From Caballeronia sp. Lep1P3 (GTDB lineage: Bacteria; Pseudomonadota; Gammaproteobacteria; Burkholderiales; Burkholderiaceae), in the NCBI RefSeq assembly GCF_022879595.1, contig NZ_CP084267.1, positions 558,001 through 622,000 on the forward strand: 64,000 nucleotides of DNA, read 5' to 3'. Position numbers and translations under genes: made by a program. How positions within the stretch are numbered: the stretch's first letter is position 1; each line of letters begins with the position of its first letter. The notes under the pieces were generated by a model. The model did not search any database. It was not told where the DNA came from and saw nothing but the letters and a program-made list of their open reading frames with translations. Positions 1-8,643 of this stretch are shown here, one piece after another.

Positions 1-371
1 TCATCATCGCGTTGCCGTTCTCGATCATCGCCATCAGCAATTCGCTCTCGACGTTCGATACGGCGCTCGAAGACGCGGCGATGATCTGCGGTGCATCGCC
101 GCTGATGGTCAAGCTGCGCGTCACCTTGCCCGCGATTCATCACGGGCTGTTCGCGGCGGCGATCTTCTCCTTCCTCGCATCGTGGGACGAAGTCGTCGTG
201 TCCATCTTCATGTCCAGCCCGACGTTGCAGACCTTGCCGGTGCGTATCTGGTCGACGCTGCGCCAGGACCTGACGCCCGTCGTCGCCGCGGCTTCGTCGC
301 TGCTCGTCGCGCTGACGACGTTTTTGATGCTGGCAGCCGCCGTGCTGCGCCGTCCCCGTTCCGTGAATTGA
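1..371 (+). CDS. ABC transporter permease, spermidine/putrescine type (3' part)
   Basis: Inner-membrane permease subunit of a binding-protein-dependent importer, PotC/YdcV-like. Only the C-terminal 120 or so residues are inside the window and the gene enters from the left edge. The EAA loop that docks on the ATPase is visible as ALEDAAMICGAS followed by TLPAI, and two hydrophobic membrane segments follow (around AAAIFSFLASW and SLLVALTTFLMLAAAVL). The ATPase begins 10 bp downstream, so the two are one operon; the binding protein and the partner permease must lie upstream. Family assignment is firm; the transported compound (polyamine, GABA-like or other) cannot be read from this part. Confidence 0.85.
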   Translation, partial: IIALPFSIIAISNSLSTFDTALEDAAMICGASPLMVKLRVTLPAIHHGLFAAAIFSFLASWDEVVVSIFMSSPTLQTLPVRIWSTLRQDLTPVVAAASSLLVALTTFLMLAAAVLRRPRSVN

Positions 372-381
372 GGTAGCCGTC

Positions 382-1470
382 ATGACATCCGCATTCCTGC
401 AAATCCAGCGCCTGCGCAAGACCTACGATCAGGTCGTCGCCATCGACAATGTCTCGCTCGAAATCAAGCGAGGCGAGTTCATGACTTTTCTCGGGCCGTC
501 GGGTTCCGGGAAGAGCACCACGTTGTATATCGTCGCGGGCTTTCAGGAGCCGACCGAAGGACGCGTGCTACTCGACGGCAAGCCGCTGCTGTCCGTTGCG
601 CCCAACAAGCGCAACATCGGAATGGTGTTCCAGCGCTACACGCTGTTCCCGCATCTGACGGTGGGCGAAAACGTGGCGTTTCCGCTGCGTGTGCGTCGCA
701 GGCCGGAGGCCGAAGTCAGGCAGAAGGTCGAGAAGATGCTCGCGCTCGTGCATCTGTCGGAGTTTCGCGACCGCATGCCCGCGCAGATGTCCGGTGGACA
801 GCAGCAGCGCGTCGCGATCGCGCGCGCGCTCGCTTACGATCCACCGGTCTTGTTGATGGACGAACCGCTCTCCGCGCTCGACAAGAAGCTGCGCGAAGAG
901 ATTCAGCTCGAATTGCGCCGTATTCATCAGGAGACGGGCGTGACGATTCTCTATGTCACGCACGATCAGGAAGAGGCACTGCGGTTGTCGGATCGCATCG
1001 CGGTGTTCAACAAGGGGCGCATCGAACAATGCGGCACGGGCGAGGAGTTGTATGCGAATCCGGCATCGAAGTTCGTGGCGAATTTCATCGGCAATTCCAA
1101 CTTCCTTCCGGTTCGCGTGACGACGAGCAACGCCGGGCAATCGACCGGTGTGTTTCCGAATGGCCATGCCGTCGCCACTACCGGCAGCTCCGCGCTCTGT
1201 GCAGGCGATGACGGCGCCTTGATGGTGCGTCCGGAACAGATGCGCATCCGCCCGCTCGGTGTATCGAACGGATCGGCCGGATTGCCGGTTACGGTGCGCG
1301 ACATCACGTATCTCGGCGACGCGATGCACTATGCGGTCCAGACGCCGTGGCAGCAGGAGATTTCGATTCGCATGCCCGCGGGCGATCATCGCGACAGCGG
1401 GCTTGCGATCGGAACCGAGGCGCTGGTCGATTGGGATGCACGCGATGTCAGACTCTTTGCACAGGCCTGA
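382..1470 (+). CDS. ABC transporter ATP-binding protein, PotA-like
   Basis: ATPase subunit energising the importer encoded just upstream. 362 aa. It has Walker A GPSGSGKST near residues 38-46, a Q-loop (MVFQRYTLFPH), the signature MSGGQQQRVAIARAL, Walker B VLLMDEPLSALD and the switch histidine in YVTHDQEEAL. The C-terminal 110 residues are a TOBE-type regulatory domain, typical of the spermidine/putrescine and iron/thiamine ATPases. The stop is 3 bp before the GntR regulator gene, so regulator and transporter are probably co-transcribed. The proximity of a semialdehyde dehydrogenase suggests an amine or amino-acid substrate, which is an inference. Confidence 0.93.
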   Translation: MTSAFLQIQRLRKTYDQVVAIDNVSLEIKRGEFMTFLGPSGSGKSTTLYIVAGFQEPTEGRVLLDGKPLLSVAPNKRNIGMVFQRYTLFPHLTVGENVAFPLRVRRRPEAEVRQKVEKMLALVHLSEFRDRMPAQMSGGQQQRVAIARALAYDPPVLLMDEPLSALDKKLREEIQLELRRIHQETGVTILYVTHDQEEALRLSDRIAVFNKGRIEQCGTGEELYANPASKFVANFIGNSNFLPVRVTTSNAGQSTGVFPNGHAVATTGSSALCAGDDGALMVRPEQMRIRPLGVSNGSAGLPVTVRDITYLGDAMHYAVQTPWQQEISIRMPAGDHRDSGLAIGTEALVDWDARDVRLFAQA

Positions 1471-1473
1471 TGT

Positions 1474-2181
1474 ATGCGCGAGACGTTGCCTTCCCTGAAA
1501 GTCGAACGCCCGACCGTCACGCTGCGCGAGCTTGCACTGCAGAAGATGCGCACTGCGATCCTCGATGCGCGCTTCTTGCCCGGCGATCGTCTCGTCGAGC
1601 GCGCGCTCTGCGAAGAACTCGGCGTGAGCCGTACCGTCGTGCGTGAGGTGTTGCGTCATCTGGAAACGGAAGGGCTCATTCAGTCTCTGCCGAACCAGGG
1701 TCCGATCGTCGCGATCCTCGACATGGAATCCGCCGCCGAAATCTACGATATCCGTGCGCTCCTCGAAGGAGAAGCGGCGATGGCGTGCGCGCGGCTCGCC
1801 GATGAGAGTGTGGTCGCGGCGCTCGCCGAGTGCATCGAGCAGATTCAGACCGCTTTCGACGCACGCGATCACCACGAAGTGCGCGACCTCACCACGGCGT
1901 TCTATGAGCGCATGTTTCGGGGCGGACAACGATGTGTCGCGTGGGAAGTGGTTCAGTCGCTGACCGCGCGTATCAATCGCCTGAGAGCGTTGACGATCGC
2001 CTCCGACGATCGTGGCCGGCAAGCGGTCGAGGAGATGCGTCGAATTCTCGCCGCGATACGCGCGAAAGAACCTGTAGAGGCGCGCGATGCCGCTCGCGCG
2101 CATGTCGAACGCGTGGCGGAGATCGCGCAGAGACTGCTGGGCGAAGGACATGAGCACGCACTGCAAAAGCGCGCCGGATAA
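1474..2181 (+). CDS. GntR family transcriptional regulator (FadR/FCD subfamily)
   Basis: DNA-binding repressor or activator, 235 aa. The N-terminal winged helix-turn-helix is recognised from ILDARFLPGDRLVER and LGVSRTVVREVLRHLETEGL (about residues 25-75). The C-terminal all-helical FCD ligand domain starts near YDIRALLEGEAA; FCD domains usually bind small carboxylates, often through a metal. It sits immediately behind the ABC ATPase and ahead of the porin, so it probably controls the surrounding uptake and oxidation genes. The effector is unknown. Confidence 0.9.
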   Translation: MRETLPSLKVERPTVTLRELALQKMRTAILDARFLPGDRLVERALCEELGVSRTVVREVLRHLETEGLIQSLPNQGPIVAILDMESAAEIYDIRALLEGEAAMACARLADESVVAALAECIEQIQTAFDARDHHEVRDLTTAFYERMFRGGQRCVAWEVVQSLTARINRLRALTIASDDRGRQAVEEMRRILAAIRAKEPVEARDAARAHVERVAEIAQRLLGEGHEHALQKRAG

Positions 2182-2268
2182 AAATCTAGCCATTCCGAAG
2201 GCCGTTCCGTTTCAGAAGCGTTTTCCAATACCGAACCATAAACATCCAGCGGGTCTGGAGGAGAAAGC

Positions 2269-3429
2269 ATGGCTAAAGGTTTCGTCAAGGCACACGTCGC
2301 ATGCGCATTGATGGGCGGCGCATTGCTCGCGGCAAACGCACACGCGCAGTCGTCGGTGACGTTGTATGGCGTCATCGACGAAGGTATCGACTATGTGAAC
2401 AACAGCGGCGGGCACGCGCTCTGGCGCATGCGCGACGGCACGTATGACGGCGTGTACGGCAGCCGCTGGGGCCTGAAGGGAAGCGAGGACCTGGGCGGTG
2501 GATTGAGCGCGATCTTCAAGCTCGAAGCGGGCTTCAGCACGGAGAACGGACAAAGCCGGCAAGGTGGGCGCTTCTTCGGGCGACAGGCGTATGTGGGTCT
2601 TTCGGATGCGCGTTTCGGCACCGTTACGCTCGGCCGTCAATACGATTCCGTCGTCGATTATCTGCAGCCACTGACCGCGCCTGGACAACTCGCCGGGCCG
2701 CTGATTCATGCAGGCGATATCGACAATACCGACAACTCGTTTCGCGTCGACAATTCAGTGAAATACGCGAGCCCGAAAATCGGCGGCCTGACGTTTGGCG
2801 GACTGTATTCGTTCACCAATACAAATGCGACAGGACGCGGCACCACGGGCCTGTGGAGCGTCGGCGTGAACTATGCGTTCGGTCCGGTGAACGTCGCGGG
2901 CGCATACCTGTATGCGAAGAACCCGGCGCTCTTGCTGTCCGATGGAAACTATATCGGCAACACGACAGGCGCGGCCATCGGCGCGTCCGGACCGTTCAGC
3001 TATGTCGGCAATCCGGGCAACGAGCAGATCTTCGGCGCGGCCATCAACTATGCGCTCGGCAAGGCGACGCTCGGCATCGATTACACCGACACGAAGTTCA
3101 ACGACGCGAACGGCACCAACGGCACCGTGCGCTTCGACAACTACGAAGCGTGGGGACGCTACAACCTGACGCCAGCGTGGTATGTCGGCGCACAGTACGT
3201 CTACACGCACGGCAATATCGGCTATAGCCAGGCCATTCCGATCTATCACCAGGTCGGTCTCACCACGGCCTATGCGCTTTCGAAGCGCACGTCGCTCTAC
3301 GCGATGGGCGTCTGGCAAAAGGCGGCCGGCGCGGCCGCGAACGCCGACATATTCGATGGCGCGATCGCGTCTGCGTCGACCAATAACCATCAGCTCATGG
3401 GACGCGTCGGCATCTATCACCTCTTCTGA
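2269..3429 (+). CDS. Gram-negative outer-membrane porin
   Basis: Trimeric general or substrate-selective porin, 386 aa, of the OmpC-like Burkholderiales family. A signal peptide is clear: MAKGFVKAH, a hydrophobic stretch, then ANAHA with cleavage before QSSVTLYG. The mature chain shows alternating beta-strand patterns, a conserved WGLKGSEDLGGG segment and GRQAYVGL, and ends in HLF, the C-terminal aromatic signal for outer-membrane assembly. A strong GGAGGA ribosome site precedes the ATG. It lies in a block with an importer, a dehydrogenase and a carrier, so it probably serves the same substrate. Confidence 0.93.
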   Translation: MAKGFVKAHVACALMGGALLAANAHAQSSVTLYGVIDEGIDYVNNSGGHALWRMRDGTYDGVYGSRWGLKGSEDLGGGLSAIFKLEAGFSTENGQSRQGGRFFGRQAYVGLSDARFGTVTLGRQYDSVVDYLQPLTAPGQLAGPLIHAGDIDNTDNSFRVDNSVKYASPKIGGLTFGGLYSFTNTNATGRGTTGLWSVGVNYAFGPVNVAGAYLYAKNPALLLSDGNYIGNTTGAAIGASGPFSYVGNPGNEQIFGAAINYALGKATLGIDYTDTKFNDANGTNGTVRFDNYEAWGRYNLTPAWYVGAQYVYTHGNIGYSQAIPIYHQVGLTTAYALSKRTSLYAMGVWQKAAGAAANADIFDGAIASASTNNHQLMGRVGIYHLF

Positions 3430-3504
3430 TTCGCTTCGTCATACGCGCCGTGGCTCGCTTTCACAGCGGGCCTTCCGGCGCTTTCTCACAGTAAAGGAAT
3501 GATC

Positions 3505-4965
3505 GTGGAACTCAAATCCATGCTGAAGGACGCATCGCTGCTTCGCCACGAGGCTTTTATCGGCGGGCAGTGGTGTGCGGCTGATTCAGGCGCGAGCTTC
3601 GACGTGTTCGACCCGGCGACGGGCCGCTCGCTCGGCCACGTGCCGAAGATGGGCGAAGCCGAAACGCTGCGCGCCATCGACGCCGCCAACGCAGCGTGGC
3701 CCGCGTGGCGCGCGAAGACGGCCAAGGAGCGCGCGATCCTGCTGCGCCGCTGGTACGAGTTGATGCTCGAACATGCGGACGATCTCGCGTTGATCCTGAC
3801 GGCGGAGCAGGGCAAGCCCATCGCCGAAGCGAAGGGCGAGATTACGTATGCGGCGTCATTCATCGAATGGTTCGCGGAAGAAGGCAAGCGCGTCGCCGGC
3901 GATACGCTCGCCACGCCCGCCGCCGACAAGCGCATCGTCGTGGTGAAGGAACCGATCGGCGTGTGCGCCGCGATCACGCCGTGGAATTTCCCGGCCGCGA
4001 TGATCACGCGCAAGGTCGGCCCCGCGCTTGCCGCCGGTTGCCCGATCGTCGTGAAGCCGGCCGAATCCACGCCGTTTTCCGCGCTTGCGATGGCCGTGCT
4101 CGCCGAGCGCGCCGGCATTCCGGCAGGCGTGCTCAACGTCCTGACGGGCGATCCCAAGGCCATCGGCGGCGCGATCACCAGCAGCCCGATCGTTCGCAAG
4201 CTGTCGTTCACCGGATCGACGGGCGTGGGCCGCCTGCTCATGGCGCAGAGCGCGCCGACGGTCAAGAAAGTCACGCTGGAGTTGGGCGGCAATGCGCCGT
4301 TCATCGTGTTCGACGACGCCGATCTCGACGCTGCGGTCGAAGGCGCGATCGCATCGAAATATCGCAACAACGGGCAGACGTGCGTGTGCACGAATCGCTT
4401 CTATGTGCACGAACGCGTGTACGACGCATTCGCGCGCAAGCTGGCCGTTGCCGTCGGCAAGCTGAAGGTCGGGCATGGCACCGAGGCGGGCGTGACGCTC
4501 GGGCCGCTCATCGACGATGCCGCCGTGAGAAAGGTCGAAGCGCATATCGCGGATGCGGTGGGCAAGGGCGCCGGCGTGGTCGCGGGCGGCAAGCGTCACG
4601 CGCTGGGACACGGCTTCTTCGAGCCGACCGTGCTCGTGAACGCGACCGTCGATATGTGCGTCGCGAAAGAGGAGACGTTCGGCCCGCTCGCGCCGCTGTT
4701 CCGCTTCTCGAGCGATGAAGAAGTCGTGCGCCTCGCCAACGACACCGAGTTCGGTCTCGCCGCGTATTTCTATAGCCGCGATATCGGGCGCATCTGGCGC
4801 GTGGCCGAGCAACTGGAATACGGCATGGTCGGCATCAACACAGGCGCGATCTCGAACGAAGTCGCGCCGTTCGGCGGCGTGAAGCAGTCGGGGCTGGGAC
4901 GCGAAGGATCGCACTACGGCATCGACGACTATCTCGTCATCAAGTATCTCTGCATGGCTGTTTGA
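3505..4965 (+). CDS. NAD(P)-dependent succinate-semialdehyde-type aldehyde dehydrogenase
   Basis: Cytoplasmic aldehyde dehydrogenase, GabD-like, oxidising a semialdehyde to the dicarboxylate. The catalytic glutamate is in ELGGNAPFIVF and the catalytic cysteine in NNGQTCVCTNR; ITPWNFPAAMITRK belongs to the cofactor site. Start choice: an ATG at 3499 abuts AAGGA with no spacing, while the GTG at 3505 lies about 6 bp behind AAAGGA, so the GTG is preferred; either gives about 486-488 aa, normal for the family. A paralogue of the same subfamily lies at 32328. The MFS gene follows within 21 bp, so they are probably one operon. The true substrate is uncertain. Confidence 0.88.
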   Translation: MELKSMLKDASLLRHEAFIGGQWCAADSGASFDVFDPATGRSLGHVPKMGEAETLRAIDAANAAWPAWRAKTAKERAILLRRWYELMLEHADDLALILTAEQGKPIAEAKGEITYAASFIEWFAEEGKRVAGDTLATPAADKRIVVVKEPIGVCAAITPWNFPAAMITRKVGPALAAGCPIVVKPAESTPFSALAMAVLAERAGIPAGVLNVLTGDPKAIGGAITSSPIVRKLSFTGSTGVGRLLMAQSAPTVKKVTLELGGNAPFIVFDDADLDAAVEGAIASKYRNNGQTCVCTNRFYVHERVYDAFARKLAVAVGKLKVGHGTEAGVTLGPLIDDAAVRKVEAHIADAVGKGAGVVAGGKRHALGHGFFEPTVLVNATVDMCVAKEETFGPLAPLFRFSSDEEVVRLANDTEFGLAAYFYSRDIGRIWRVAEQLEYGMVGINTGAISNEVAPFGGVKQSGLGREGSHYGIDDYLVIKYLCMAV

Positions 4966-4985
4966 ATCGAGAAGAGAGGACCGAT

Positions 4986-6314
4986 ATGGACACGTCGTCG
5001 TTCAACACTGCCGAAGCTCGTGCGTCGATGGCGCGCTCGCGCATACCGTCACGGGTTACATTGCGCATCGTCGCGATTTGCCTTTTGATGATCTTCGCGG
5101 AAGGCTACGACGTGGCCATTTACGGCGCCGTGCTGCCGATGCTCACGCACGGCACCGACTGGTCGCTCTCGCCGCTGCAACTCGGCGCGATAGCGAGTTG
5201 TTCGCTCGCCGGCATGATGATCGGCGCGATGGGCGCGGGAACGATGAGCGACATCGTCGGCAGACGTTCGATGCTGCTCGGCAGCGCGAGCCTCTTCTCG
5301 CTGATGATGGCCGCCGCCGCGCTCGCCCCAACGCCGACATGGTTCGTCATCGCGCGCGTGATCGGCGGGCTCGGGCTTGGCGGCGTCGTGCCGACGGCGG
5401 CGGCATTGACCGTCGAATACTCGCCCGAGAACCGGCGTTCGTTCAACTACGCGCTGATCTACACCGGCTATTCGATCGGCGGCATCGCGGTTGCGCTGCT
5501 CGCGATCGCGTGGCTGCCTTCGCATGGATGGCGAGGGATGTTCTGGCTCGGCGCGATGCCGCTCGCCCTCATGCCGCTGGTCGCGCGCTACTTGCCGGAA
5601 TCGATCGATTTTCTCGTCGCGAAAGGACGTATCGATGAAGCTCGCTCGGTCGCGCGACGGCTCGGCATTCACTTGCCTTCGAACGCATGCGACGCGCGTG
5701 ACGTGCCGCGCGATGGACGCGCCGCGCCGGTTCGCGCGCTCTTCGATGCGTCGTCCATTCGCGCGACAGTCGCGTTCTGGATCGCCATGTTCATGGGTCT
5801 GCTATTGCTTTACGGCCTGAGCACGTGGCTGCCGCAATTGATGCGAAAGGCCGGCTTTCCGCTGGGATCGAGCCTGGCGCTGCTCGCCGTGCTGAACCTC
5901 ACGGCGGCGTTCGGATCGCTCGCCGGTGGCGCGATCGCGGACCGGTTCGGCTCGAAGCCGGTCGTCGGCACGCTGTACGTGCTGGCGGCGGCAAGCCTCT
6001 GCGCATTGCCGTTTACGCACGAACTCGCCGGAATCTACGTACTGGTCGGTATCGCGGGCGTCGGCACGATAGGCAACACGATGCTACTCGGCGCGTATAT
6101 CACGCGCTACTATCCGCCGGCGAGCCGGGCGACCGGAATCGGCTGGGCGCTCGGCGTGGGGCGCTTCGGCGCGATCGCCGGTCCGCTGATCGGCGGATTG
6201 ATGGTGCAGTTCGATGCGCCGTTGACATGGAACTTCTATGTCTTCGCGATTGCGGGTGTTCTGGCTGCGTGTGTGCTCGCGCTGGTGCCGAAGAGCGCCA
6301 GCGAGCCGCAGTGA
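4986..6314 (+). CDS. MFS transporter, aromatic acid:H+ symporter-like
   Basis: Twelve-helix inner-membrane carrier, about 442 aa. The first helix carries AEGYDVAIYG, close to the D-G-Y-D motif of the aromatic acid:H+ symporter group (PcaK/BenK/MhpT), and the loop between helices 2 and 3 has the MFS A-motif as MSDIVGRRS. The second half starts after a cytoplasmic loop near residue 235. The ATG at 4986 has GAGAGGA 5 bp upstream; a TTG at 4962 overlapping the previous gene is rejected. Coupled to the semialdehyde dehydrogenase gene. The substrate is probably an organic acid, not proven. Confidence 0.88.
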   Translation: MDTSSFNTAEARASMARSRIPSRVTLRIVAICLLMIFAEGYDVAIYGAVLPMLTHGTDWSLSPLQLGAIASCSLAGMMIGAMGAGTMSDIVGRRSMLLGSASLFSLMMAAAALAPTPTWFVIARVIGGLGLGGVVPTAAALTVEYSPENRRSFNYALIYTGYSIGGIAVALLAIAWLPSHGWRGMFWLGAMPLALMPLVARYLPESIDFLVAKGRIDEARSVARRLGIHLPSNACDARDVPRDGRAAPVRALFDASSIRATVAFWIAMFMGLLLLYGLSTWLPQLMRKAGFPLGSSLALLAVLNLTAAFGSLAGGAIADRFGSKPVVGTLYVLAAASLCALPFTHELAGIYVLVGIAGVGTIGNTMLLGAYITRYYPPASRATGIGWALGVGRFGAIAGPLIGGLMVQFDAPLTWNFYVFAIAGVLAACVLALVPKSASEPQ

Positions 6315-6323
6315 CGTAAGCCT

Positions 6324-7052
6324 TTACGAGCCGCGCAAAGCGGCGGACTCGACGAAGCGCGTGAGCAAGTCGCGCGCTTCCTGCGTGTCCCGCAAATTGC
6401 CGATCAATTCATCGACGTTCAACCCTTCTTCCGATAACGCGTCGGCGCGCCGGCGGATGCATGCCTCGGTGATGCCCGGCGTGAACTCTGGATGGAACTG
6501 CGTCGATACGGCGTTCGGCCCGTAACGCACGATCTGATACGCATCGTGGGCCGACGACGCGAGCACTTGCGCGTGAGGCGGCAGTTTCACGATCGATTGC
6601 TCGTGCATCAGGTGGGCTTCGAACGTCTGCGGGCTGCCGGCGAGTAGCGCGTCATTCGCGGCTTCGGATGAGAGACGTATCCGCTGGCATCCGACCTCTC
6701 GTCCTCGCGGATGGTAGTCGACACGTCCCCCGAGCGCATGAGCCATGAGTTGGTGGCCATAACATACGCCGAACATCGACACGCCGACTGTCATCGCCTC
6801 ACGAATCCATTGAGCCGTCGCTTCGCTCCACGCAAGTCTGTCCGTGACCATCGACCATGAGCCGGTGATCACAGCAATCTGATTCGACTGAGGCCGTGGC
6901 AATGCCTCGCCCTCGAAGACGCGAACGACCCGCATCGTTTCCGATTCACTACCCAGCACGCGCCTGAACCAAAGAGGAAAATCGCCGTGCGATGACCGGA
7001 TGTCTGCAGGCGGGGTGCCGGTTTGTATGAGCAGAAGGGAAGGCGAAGTCAT
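6324..7052 (-). CDS. Class I glutamine amidotransferase-like protein
   Basis: 242 aa protein of the GMP-synthase glutaminase-like family (GATase1). The nucleophile is Cys97 in GVCYGHQLMAHALGG, and the His-Glu pair of the triad is in TQFHPEFTPG. Stand-alone members hydrolyse gamma-glutamyl amides or supply ammonia to a partner; no synthetase partner is adjacent. It converges with the upstream MFS gene (9 bp apart) and is separated from the permease operon by the terminator at 7081-7109, so it is a separate transcription unit, although a role in nitrogen release from the same substrate is possible. Confidence 0.85.
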   Translation of the reverse strand: MTSPSLLLIQTGTPPADIRSSHGDFPLWFRRVLGSESETMRVVRVFEGEALPRPQSNQIAVITGSWSMVTDRLAWSEATAQWIREAMTVGVSMFGVCYGHQLMAHALGGRVDYHPRGREVGCQRIRLSSEAANDALLAGSPQTFEAHLMHEQSIVKLPPHAQVLASSAHDAYQIVRYGPNAVSTQFHPEFTPGITEACIRRRADALSEEGLNVDELIGNLRDTQEARDLLTRFVESAALRGS

Positions 7053-7080
7053 CGTTCAATGGAGTTGATAAAACGAAAAC

Positions 7081-7109
7081 GCGGTAGCCGTGCGATGCAC
7101 GGCTACCGC
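7081..7109 (-). terminator. Rho-independent terminator of the NCS1/monooxygenase operon
   Basis: A perfect 13-bp inverted repeat (GCGGTAGCCGTGC, loop GAT, then its complement) lies just past the permease stop on the minus strand. Read in that direction the hairpin is followed by GTTTTCGTTTT, the U-rich tail of an intrinsic terminator. It separates the 7132-13496 operon from the amidotransferase gene. Confidence 0.88.
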
Positions 7110-7131
7110 ATAGAGACGATCAGCTTGCCGC

Positions 7132-8544
7132 TTATTTCGTGACTTGAGCGCCTGCAGGCGCACTGTGATGCGAACGAAGATCGCGCTTTGTTGCGAACAC
7201 GTAGTAGACGAGCGCCGTGGTGACGAGGCCGATCATCCACGACACATCGGCGCCGCCCGCGATATGCGCGAGTGGCCCGTGAAAGAAACTCTCTTCCATG
7301 AACGGCACCTGAACGACGATGCCGACGACATAGATGAAAATCGCCTTCGCGTTGAACCGGCCATACGCGCCTCGCGTGCTGCCGATTATCTCCGACACCT
7401 GATAGTGCCGGTCATTGATCAGATAGAAGTCGACGAGATTGATCGCGATCCACGGCGCGAGCACGATACGCATCGCGAAGACGGCGGTGAGGAAGATCGA
7501 AAGGAAGTTGCTCGACGCCCACAGCGCGGTCATCGTCGATGCCAGTAACAGCACCGCCGATACGCCGATCCGCACGCCCCGGCCCGGCACCCACTTCGGA
7601 CGGAATGTCTGCGCGGCCGTAATGAACGAGAGCACCGCGCCGTAGAGGTTCATCCCGTTGTGGCCGATGATGTTCACGAGAAAGAGAAAAATCAGCACGT
7701 AGCCGAACATGCCTGTCTGGGTCTGAACCGCGTCCATCGCATCGGTGCCTTGACTCGTGCTGACGGCCAGCACGCCGAAGATAAACGCGAAAATGGTGCC
7801 GAGCGACGTGCCGAAGTACGTGAAGGCGAACGTCCTCGCGAAGCCGGTCGATTTCGGCAGATAGCGCGAATAATCGGACGTATAGGGTGCGAAGCTGATC
7901 TGCCAGACCGCGCACAGGCCGAACATCGCGAACCAGTTCGACAACTCGAAGTGTCCGCGCTGAAGCATCTGCGCGTCGAGCCCCGGCAGCATCAGTGCAA
8001 TGCCGATCATGAGCGCGATGCCCATGAACCACGCGCCCACCTTGTTGAAGCGGTGAATGAAGTTATAGCCGATCACGCCGATGAGCGTGGCGAGGATCGC
8101 GCCCAGAATGGTCCCGACCGAAGCGGGTATCGCGGGCGCTGCCGTATGAAGCGTCTTGCCCGCAAGAATGATGTTCGATACGAAGAAGCCGAGGTAAATG
8201 ACGGTCGTGAATCCGACGACGAGCAACGAGCCGTATCGACCGAACTGGGCACGGCTCTGGATCATCTGCGGCACGCCGACGAGCGGCCCTTGCGCGGACG
8301 TCAGCGCATGAAAGAGCGCGCCGAAGAACTGCCCGGCCAGGATCGCGAGAATCGCGCTCACGAAGTCGAGCTTGAAAACCAGCACCGACGTCGCGCCGGA
8401 AATCACCGCCAGCGGTGCGACGTTCGTGCAGAACCAGAGGGTAAATAGATCACTCGGCTTGCCATGCCGATGTTCGGCTCCGACGTACTCGATCGAATTG
8501 CTCTCGATCGCCAGAACGCTGTTGTCGTTTGCTGCATCCTTCAT
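7132..8544 (-). CDS. NCS1 family (CodB-like) permease
   Basis: Twelve-helix nucleobase:cation symporter-1 type permease, 470 aa, in the inner membrane. The N-terminal SDLFTLWFCTNVAPLAV and SAQGPLVGVPQMIQSRAQFG, and FAPYTSDYSRYLPK in the middle, are characteristic of the cytosine/purine/allantoin permeases. It is the last gene of the minus-strand operon, 99 bp after the aldehyde dehydrogenase. NCS1 substrates are N-heterocycles (pyrimidines, purines, hydantoins, thiamine-like compounds), the main clue that this operon handles an N-heterocycle. Confidence 0.92.
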   Translation of the reverse strand: MKDAANDNSVLAIESNSIEYVGAEHRHGKPSDLFTLWFCTNVAPLAVISGATSVLVFKLDFVSAILAILAGQFFGALFHALTSAQGPLVGVPQMIQSRAQFGRYGSLLVVGFTTVIYLGFFVSNIILAGKTLHTAAPAIPASVGTILGAILATLIGVIGYNFIHRFNKVGAWFMGIALMIGIALMLPGLDAQMLQRGHFELSNWFAMFGLCAVWQISFAPYTSDYSRYLPKSTGFARTFAFTYFGTSLGTIFAFIFGVLAVSTSQGTDAMDAVQTQTGMFGYVLIFLFLVNIIGHNGMNLYGAVLSFITAAQTFRPKWVPGRGVRIGVSAVLLLASTMTALWASSNFLSIFLTAVFAMRIVLAPWIAINLVDFYLINDRHYQVSEIIGSTRGAYGRFNAKAIFIYVVGIVVQVPFMEESFFHGPLAHIAGGADVSWMIGLVTTALVYYVFATKRDLRSHHSAPAGAQVTK

Positions 8545-8643
8545 GGTGTCTCCATCTCCAGCTTATGGGGCCGGCTACGCCATGTCACTGACGAGGCGCA
8601 GCCGGATCGGCGAGAAGCCGAATGGCCTTCGAATACGCTGCGG